Below, piece after piece: positions 6,526 to 11,171 of a stretch of 11,171 nucleotides of DNA. The position numbers and the translations under genes were made by a program. The notes under the pieces are model-generated. The model made no database searches, was not told the origin of the DNA, and saw only the letters and a list, made by a program, of their open reading frames with translations. How positions within the stretch are numbered: the stretch's first letter is position 1; the number at the start of each line of letters is the position of its first letter. The DNA lies in the NCBI GenBank assembly GCA_913057765.1, contig CAJXPH010000076.1:1-11171 (forward strand). Reading direction: 5' to 3'. The DNA comes from an uncultured Campylobacteraceae bacterium. Lineage in GTDB: Bacteria > Campylobacterota > Campylobacteria > Campylobacterales > Arcobacteraceae.

Positions 6526-8466
6526 TTATCCTTCTAAAGTTTCATTTATTTCATTTTTTAAATTCTCTATAACTTCATCAATCGCTTTTCTCATTTTACT
6601 ATCAGTTATATTTGCATCTAAAAGGGTATCGAGGTTTTTTTCTCTTTCTTTAAAAAAATTAGCTACGGACTTACTTTTTTTATTTCGGTTATACATTAAA
6701 ACACCAGATAAAATTAGAACAACTACTAGTTTTGTATGTCCTAAAATTGCAGCATAATTTAATATTGTAAACCCTGCATAATCAGATTCATTTATATTTG
6801 CACCTGCAGAAATAAGAAGTCTAGCTATTTTATAATTACCCTTCCATTGAGTATGATGAAGAGCCGTTCTTCCTTGTTTATCTTTTATATCTAAATTTGT
6901 CTTTTTGGTTAAAAGTTTTTCTACCACCTCTAAATCATTTGCCATAACTGATTTATGGAAAATAGTTCTTCCTTCTTTATCTACTGTATTAACATCTATT
7001 CGGAATTTTAATAAAAATACAAGCCTTTCTAAAAAATGTTCTTTTTCTTTTTGATGAGTTATTTTTAATCCATCATCAATCATATATGAAAGAGGCGTAT
7101 TTTTATCATTATCAATAATATTTAAATCTGCACCGGCATTAACAACAAGTTTAATTAATTCGATATTATTTTGAATTACTAAATCAAAAAGAACTGTTCT
7201 CCCGTCTTTCTTTGGAAAATTGATTTTAGGTTTAAATATTAAAATCTTTTTTAATAAAGCAAAGTAGTCCTCATTATCTTGTAAATCTAAAAATCTTTTT
7301 GAACTAGGTTTCTTATTATTTTCTGTAATTAACACTGCTTCAGATAAATCATCAACTATTGATCTTTCATTAAAGTCTAAATGATCAATATCGGCACCTT
7401 TTGAAATTAGATGATCAATCATTTCCATATTTGAAGGGCCTTTTAATACTGCATCAAAAAGAACTGTCTTGCCATCTTTATCTTGAGTATTAACTTCCGC
7501 TCCTGATGCTATTAAGAAATCTATAGTGTCATAGTTTTCTCTTTCAACTTCTTTATATAAAACTGTTTTACCTTCTGAATCAGTTCTATCTATTGCTAAA
7601 CCATTATCAATTAAAAGTCCAGTTAACTTAAGATAATTACGCTCTTGGTTTACAAGACGATATTTCCCTTCTCGTTTTTCATCTGAAGATTTTGCAATTG
7701 CCAAAACCTTTAAAATTTCATCTAATATAGTTTTTTCTGCATAATCTTTTATATTTAATTTAATACCTTTTTTTAAAAGTAACTCAACTACTGAAATATT
7801 ATTCGAACCTAAAACTACTGCATTAAAAAGTGCATTTTGTCTTTTTTTATCTAAAATATTTATATCAATTCCATTTGAAATTAAAAATTTTGTAACAAGG
7901 TCAGTCTCTTTTAAAACTGAATAAAACAATGCACTTTGTCCATTGTTATCTACAATATTAATATCATCAGTATTGTTTATCACTTCTTTTATAATAGATA
8001 TATTGCCACCTTCTACAGCATCAAATAGAACAGTTTTTCCATAATGATCTGTTAGTGATAAGTCAGGTTCTTTGGCCATAAGGATTTGGAAAACTTTTTC
8101 ATTTTCTTCTAAAGCAGCATCGTGAAGAACTGTTCGTCCGGAAGAGTTTATATGATTTACTGAAGCACCATTTTCAAGTAAAAATCTTATCATCATTCCA
8201 TCTATTTTATCAACTGCCTCAGCGAGTACAGTTTTACCATAATTATCTTCAGCATTAATTTCAATACCATTTCTAATTAAAATTTTAATAGATTCTATTC
8301 TTCTTTTAGAGGTTAGTTCAAATAAAAGCGTTCGCCCTTTGGCATCTCTTCTATTTATATTTACACCACTATCAATTAATTCTTGTATTTTCTTTTCATC
8401 AATATAATTCTTCATGAGTTCTTTATGTAAAGACTCTGCGCCATCAGTTTTGAACATACCTAACAT
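6526..8466 (-). CDS. Large ankyrin-repeat protein of unknown function
   Basis: This 646-residue protein has no signal peptide and no convincing membrane segment, so it is probably cytoplasmic. It is almost entirely ankyrin repeats. A capping repeat (about 11-43) is followed by repeat cores of the form G-K/R-T-V-L-F beginning at residues 44, 77, 110, 143, 176, 209, 244, 299, 332, 367, 422, 455, 499, 532 and 565. The first steps are exactly 33 residues. Most repeats have LFDAV-like text where canonical repeats have PLHxAA. Two 55-residue steps contain charged insertions of about 22 residues. Residues 594-646 form a basic linker and a charged, helix-prone tail. Ankyrin proteins generally mediate protein-protein contacts; no partner can be named. 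The ATG has AGAGGA eight bases upstream. It heads the envelope/CoA operon, six bases before glmU. Confidence 0.93.
   Translation of the reverse strand: MLGMFKTDGAESLHKELMKNYIDEKKIQELIDSGVNINRRDAKGRTLLFELTSKRRIESIKILIRNGIEINAEDNYGKTVLAEAVDKIDGMMIRFLLENGASVNHINSSGRTVLHDAALEENEKVFQILMAKEPDLSLTDHYGKTVLFDAVEGGNISIIKEVINNTDDINIVDNNGQSALFYSVLKETDLVTKFLISNGIDINILDKKRQNALFNAVVLGSNNISVVELLLKKGIKLNIKDYAEKTILDEILKVLAIAKSSDEKREGKYRLVNQERNYLKLTGLLIDNGLAIDRTDSEGKTVLYKEVERENYDTIDFLIASGAEVNTQDKDGKTVLFDAVLKGPSNMEMIDHLISKGADIDHLDFNERSIVDDLSEAVLITENNKKPSSKRFLDLQDNEDYFALLKKILIFKPKINFPKKDGRTVLFDLVIQNNIELIKLVVNAGADLNIIDNDKNTPLSYMIDDGLKITHQKEKEHFLERLVFLLKFRIDVNTVDKEGRTIFHKSVMANDLEVVEKLLTKKTNLDIKDKQGRTALHHTQWKGNYKIARLLISAGANINESDYAGFTILNYAAILGHTKLVVVLILSGVLMYNRNKKSKSVANFFKEREKNLDTLLDANITDSKMRKAIDEVIENLKNEINETLEG
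7105..7473 (-). repeat. Intragenic ankyrin super-repeat, copy B
   Basis: This segment encodes residues 332-454, directly adjoining copy A and with the same 123-residue length and the same internal spacing. The two copies are diverged at protein level, so the duplication, if it is one, is old. Confidence 0.6.
7474..7842 (-). repeat. Intragenic ankyrin super-repeat, copy A
   Basis: This segment encodes residues 209-331 of the ankyrin protein: a 35-residue step, a 55-residue step with a charged insertion (about 253-278), and a 33-residue step. Copy B has the same 35+55+33 arrangement and aligns to it without gaps, with roughly a quarter of positions identical by eye. Shared marks include (I/V)D(E/D) after the second core and a Y..L core after the insertion. 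Confidence 0.6.
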
Positions 8467-8474
8467 ATAAATAT

Positions 8475-8480
8475 TCCTCT
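8475..8480 (-). promoter_or_regulatory. Shine-Dalgarno of the ankyrin gene
   Basis: AGAGGA lies eight bases before ATG 8466..8464. A second in-frame ATG three codons later (residue 4) has no comparable site, so this supports the first ATG. Confidence 0.65.
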
Positions 8481-8501
8481 AAATTTTACGTAAGTACTAG
8501 G

Positions 8502-8507
8502 ATTATA
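8502..8507 (-). promoter_or_regulatory. Probable sigma-70 -10 element for the ankyrin-glmU-coaBC-uppS operon
   Basis: A perfect TATAAT, preceded by an A/T-rich stretch including AAAAAATTAGA, lies in the 57-bp gap between the helicase stop and the ankyrin ATG. Campylobacterota sigma-70 promoters rely mainly on the -10 with an upstream A/T-rich tract and little or no -35. Transcription would start near 8495, giving a leader of roughly 30 bases. The 8-bp palindrome TTACGTAA (8486..8493) lies just at or after that start. I see no terminator hairpin in the gap, so readthrough from the helicase gene is also possible. Confidence 0.6.
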
Positions 8508-8523
8508 TCTAATTTTTTGTTAA

Positions 8524-10062
8524 TTATCGTTCTCTATTTCTTCTGTATGGTTTTGAACGTGATCTAGAATATCCTCGTGGTCTTTCATCTTCCATCAATT
8601 TTAAATTTAATTTTAAAGATTTTTCTATAAATGAATTAAAACTATTTCTTAAAATTACAGCTTTCTCATAATCAGGGAATAGTTCTGGGAATTTATATGA
8701 AAGCCATAAATAAAGTGATATTTTTTTCACTTCATCCTCAACAAGTAATAAATCTTTTTGAGTAATTGCTTTTTTAGGTAAAGTAATAGAAGGTTTATAT
8801 CTACAAATTCTACTTTTAATTACAGCTGCAATATAAGCTTCATAAGCTTGAAGTATTATATTTGATTTCGTTGTAATAGGAGCTTGTGCTAATAAATATT
8901 TATTCTCTAAACTTAAATCATCTCGTTTATCAACTATTCTTGCAGCTTCAATTAAAGAAGAAATGTTTGAAGCAATAAAAGGACCATCAAATGTCATATT
9001 ATCTTTAAAAAATTTCAATATTTTTGTTAAAGAATTTGTTTTTATATGGCTAGCTAGAGATTCAAGTTGTTCATTATTTATTTTCACAGCAAAAGGTGGT
9101 TTTATAGTACGAACAGGTTGCTCAAACTCTTCTGTTATATGTTCTAAAACATCTCTTCTTGTAGCACCTAGAAATCCTGCATCAAAGATTTTATATCGCC
9201 CTGCACGTCCAGCAATTTGAACAATTTCATTTACATTGATTTTTCTTCTACTAATACCATCAAATTTCGTATCTGTTGTAAAAAGTATTGTTTTTATTGG
9301 AAGATTTAATCCCATTGCAATTGCATCTGTGGCAATTAAAATCTCGCTTTCTTTATTTCTAAATCTTTTTGCTTCATCACGCCTAACTTCAGGAGATAAG
9401 TTTCCATAAATTACTGATACTTTATATTTTTTTTGTAGTTTTTGTTTTAATTTTAAAACATCTTTTCTTGAAAAAGCGATTAAAGCTGTTCCACTCTCAA
9501 GATGATCTAAAGCTGTATGTCTAGGCAAGACCTTTAAAGGAGTTTTTCTTTGATGTTTAACTACTTCTAATTCTTCACCTAAATAAGAAGCTATTTTTTT
9601 TACCGACTCTAAAGCATTTACACTACCTGTCATAATAATAGTTTTAGCAGGACAACCAATAATTGCATTTACCCAAGCCCAACCACGTTCAGTATCACCT
9701 AACATTTGAATTTCATCAATAACTGCTACATCAACATCTAAGTTGAAATCAATCATTTCAATTGTCGAACATACATGTGCTGCGTCTTCATCTATGATTT
9801 GTTCTTCACCTGTGATTAAAGATGCATCAATTTTTACCTCTTTTAAATCTTCATAACCTTCAAGGGCAAGTAATCTTAATGGAGCTAAATAAAGTCCACT
9901 ATTTGATTCCTTTAATTCTTGCATTGCATTATAAGTTTTACCAGAGTTTGTAGGGCCTACAAAAAATTTAAGTTTTCTATTTAAACTTCTTGCTAATGGG
10001 AAAAGTGTTTTTAAATCACAATTTAATAAAGTCTGTAGTTGTTGTTGCCAATTATCTTTCAT
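8524..10062 (-). CDS. SUV3-like superfamily 2 RNA helicase
   Basis: This is a 512-residue NTP-dependent helicase. Motif I is GPTNSGKT (36-43), motif II DEIQ (116-119), motif III TGS (145-147), motif V lies in ATDAIAMGLNL (244-254) and motif VI in QIAGRAGR (282-289). GPTNSGKT plus DEIQ, and the LENKYLLAQAPI segment near 385-396, are typical of the SUV3 group rather than DEAD-box or RecG/RecQ helicases. SUV3 proteins unwind RNA and, in mitochondria, work with an RNA-degrading exonuclease; a role in RNA turnover here is inference. The last 20 residues are very rich in arginine and serine and probably bind nucleic acid. The ATG has no Shine-Dalgarno, and a TATAAT ends only seven bases before it, so the mRNA may be leaderless. 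The gene is divergent from trmA. Confidence 0.9.
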   Translation of the reverse strand: MKDNWQQQLQTLLNCDLKTLFPLARSLNRKLKFFVGPTNSGKTYNAMQELKESNSGLYLAPLRLLALEGYEDLKEVKIDASLITGEEQIIDEDAAHVCSTIEMIDFNLDVDVAVIDEIQMLGDTERGWAWVNAIIGCPAKTIIMTGSVNALESVKKIASYLGEELEVVKHQRKTPLKVLPRHTALDHLESGTALIAFSRKDVLKLKQKLQKKYKVSVIYGNLSPEVRRDEAKRFRNKESEILIATDAIAMGLNLPIKTILFTTDTKFDGISRRKINVNEIVQIAGRAGRYKIFDAGFLGATRRDVLEHITEEFEQPVRTIKPPFAVKINNEQLESLASHIKTNSLTKILKFFKDNMTFDGPFIASNISSLIEAARIVDKRDDLSLENKYLLAQAPITTKSNIILQAYEAYIAAVIKSRICRYKPSITLPKKAITQKDLLLVEDEVKKISLYLWLSYKFPELFPDYEKAVILRNSFNSFIEKSLKLNLKLMEDERPRGYSRSRSKPYRRNRER

Positions 10063-10068
10063 GGGCGT

Positions 10069-10074
10069 ATTATA
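10069..10074 (-). promoter_or_regulatory. Probable -10 element of the helicase gene, very close to its ATG
   Basis: TATAAT is separated from ATG 10062..10060 by only six bases (ACGCCC). With the usual spacing, transcription would start at or within a base or two of the ATG. No other good start codon with a ribosome site exists downstream before the conserved domain. Confidence 0.5.
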
Positions 10075-10084
10075 GTAAATAGAA

Positions 10085-10090
10085 TATAAT
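10085..10090 (+). promoter_or_regulatory. Probable -10 element of trmA
   Basis: TATAAT in the context AGAATATAATATCAG lies on the plus strand, 37 bp before the trmA ATG, and would give a leader of about 30 bases. It is back to back with the helicase -10, ten bases apart. A weaker alternative, GATAAT, lies nearer the gene at about 10107..10112. Confidence 0.5.
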
Positions 10091-10116
10091 ATCAGATTAA
10101 ACTATAGATAATAAAT

Positions 10117-10121
10117 GAAGG
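10117..10121 (+). promoter_or_regulatory. Shine-Dalgarno that fixes the trmA start
   Basis: GAAGG lies six bases before ATG 10128. An ATG at 10115 opens a frame of only seven codons that ends at 10138, so it is not the start of the enzyme. Confidence 0.65.
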
Positions 10122-10127
10122 CTGTGA

Positions 10128-11159
10128 ATGAATTGTGAATATTTTGGTAAATGTGCAAGTTGTACTTTACATGAAATGAATTATGAAGAACAATTAAATT
10201 ATAAATTAAATAGAGAGAAAGATAGATTTTCAAATTTTACAAATTTTGAATTTGACGTTATAAGAAGTGAAGAACAAAACTTTAGAAATAGAGCAGAATT
10301 TAAAGTTTGGAGAAACTTTGATGATGAAAAAAATCCAACAATTTCTTATGCAATGAACAATTATGAAAGAAAAGTAGTAGAGATAGATTCATGTGAAATT
10401 GTAACTTCTCACATAAAAGAAATTATGCCAAAACTTTTAGCAAAGATAAAAGGAAAAGACGTTCTAAAGCATAAACTTTTTGCCATTGAGTTTTTAAACT
10501 CTACAACCAATGATATGCTCGTAACATTGATTTATCACAGAAAACTCGAAGAAAGCTGGAATCCACAAGCACAAGAACTTGAAAAAGAGTTAAATATTAA
10601 AATAATTGGAAGAAGTAGAAAACAAAAAGTTGTACTTACAAATGATTATATAAATGAAACACTTGAAATCAACAATAATCCATTCTATTTTCAATATAAA
10701 GAAGGTGGATTTACACAACCAAATTCAAAAGTAAATATAAAAATGATTGAATGGGTTTTAAACAATATTGAAAAAAGTGAAAATGATTTATGTGAACTTT
10801 ATTGTGGAGGAGGAAACTTTACAATTCCTCTAAGTAAAATGTTTAAAAGAGTACTTGCAACTGAGATTTCAAAAACTTCAATTAACTCTGCAAAAACAAA
10901 TTGTGAATTAAATAAAATTACAAATATTGATTTTATAAGAATGAGTGCAGAAGAATTTGTCGAAGCTCTTCAAGAAAAAAGACAATTCCAAAGACTAAGA
11001 GATATTAATTTAAAAGCTTACAACTTTGATTCAATTTTTGTAGACCCTCCAAGAGCAGGACTAGATGACACAACTAGGACTTTAGTAAAAGATTTTAAAA
11101 ATATTATTTATATTTCTTGTAACCCAGAAACTTTACATAGAGATTTAGAGGAATTAACT
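10128..11159 (+). CDS. trmA: tRNA (uracil-54-C5)-methyltransferase TrmA, truncated at contig end
   Basis: TrmA uses S-adenosylmethionine to make 5-methyluridine (ribothymidine) at position 54 of tRNA. The visible 344 residues align along the whole length with E. coli TrmA: RNRAEFKVW, IGRSRKQKV, FTQPNSKVNIKM, the SAM site ELYCGGGNFT followed by RVLATEIS, IFVDPPRAGLD, and the nucleophile C331 in ISCNPETLHRDLEEL. About 30 C-terminal residues, including the conserved general-base glutamate, are lost to the adapter. Unlike E. coli TrmA, it starts with a cysteine cluster (C3, C9, C12, spacing C-X5-C-X2-C) and has C89 where E. coli has phenylalanine, which is the [4Fe-4S] pattern of RlmD. It could therefore bind an iron-sulfur cluster. 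The overall fit still favours TrmA over an rRNA enzyme. It is divergent from the helicase. Confidence 0.93.
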
Positions 11160-11171
11160 CTGTCTCTTATA
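11160..11171. other. Start of Nextera mosaic-end adapter at right contig end
   Basis: CTGTCTCTTATA is the first 12 bases of the reverse-complement Nextera mosaic end, matching the longer adapter at the other end of the window. The trmA frame continues open through it only by chance, so the true 3' part of trmA is absent. Confidence 0.92.

Noticed and set aside
6688..6732. C-terminal membrane anchor in the ankyrin protein (residues about 579-593, LVVVLILSGVLMY)
   Set aside because: It is too short for a safe transmembrane call and sits exactly where the second helix of the last ankyrin repeat should be (GHTKLVVVLILSG, compared with the usual GHLEVVKLLLxxG).
8467..8523. Rho-independent terminator after the helicase gene
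   Set aside because: The gap holds a T-rich stretch but no GC-containing stem before it, so I could not support a terminator.
8963..9220. Plus-strand open frame of 85 codons
   Set aside because: It lies wholly antisense to the conserved helicase region encoding motif VI and its C-terminal neighbour. It has no ribosome site and no recognisable protein pattern, and is best explained as a shadow frame.
10115..10138. Seven-codon upstream open frame as a leader peptide for trmA
   Set aside because: It begins at an ATG overlapping the trmA ribosome site, overlaps the gene out of frame, has no ribosome site of its own and no attenuator-like structure follows.

Overview
The window is very AT-rich (well under a third G+C by eye), densely packed and free of mobile-element genes. 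Protein sequences and gene order point to a Campylobacterota (Epsilonproteobacteria) bacterium, most likely of the Arcobacter group. The run glmU, coaBC, uppS, prepilin peptidase, LptF/G permease, truA matches, from memory, the Campylobacter jejuni Cj0821-Cj0827 neighbourhood. Genus is an inference. Both ends carry Illumina Nextera adapter sequence (1..27 and 11160..11171), so this appears to be a whole untrimmed draft contig. The genes at both ends are cut by the assembly, not by biology.

Layout: everything from 28 to 10062 is on the minus strand. In transcription order it runs: a SUV3-like RNA helicase (10062 to 8524); a 57-bp gap with a likely promoter; then a tight string of an ankyrin-repeat protein, glmU, coaBC, uppS, prepilin peptidase, LptF/G-type permease, truA and the N-terminal part of a membrane sensor with a Cache-like domain. 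From the ankyrin gene on, junctions are overlaps or gaps of 10 bp or less, so this looks like one translationally coupled operon. On the plus strand, trmA starts at 10128 and runs off the right end about 30 codons short. It is divergent from the helicase across a 65-bp region holding two back-to-back -10 elements.

Functionally the operon mixes envelope precursor supply (GlmU for UDP-GlcNAc, UppS for undecaprenyl-PP, an LPS-export-type permease), CoA synthesis (CoaBC), pseudopilin/pilin processing and tRNA pseudouridylation (TruA). Two RNA-related genes, the helicase and trmA, flank it. No region of 300 bp lacks a gene, and I see no tRNA, rRNA, CRISPR array or insertion sequence.

Most of the window is ordinary housekeeping and I do not see a clearly new system. 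The points most worth a second look are: RlmD-style iron-sulfur cysteines in an otherwise TrmA-like enzyme; a 646-residue ankyrin protein at the head of the operon with an internal 123-residue higher-order repeat; a helicase whose -10 box lies so close to its ATG that the mRNA may be leaderless; and substitutions at normally conserved sites in TruA and CoaBC.
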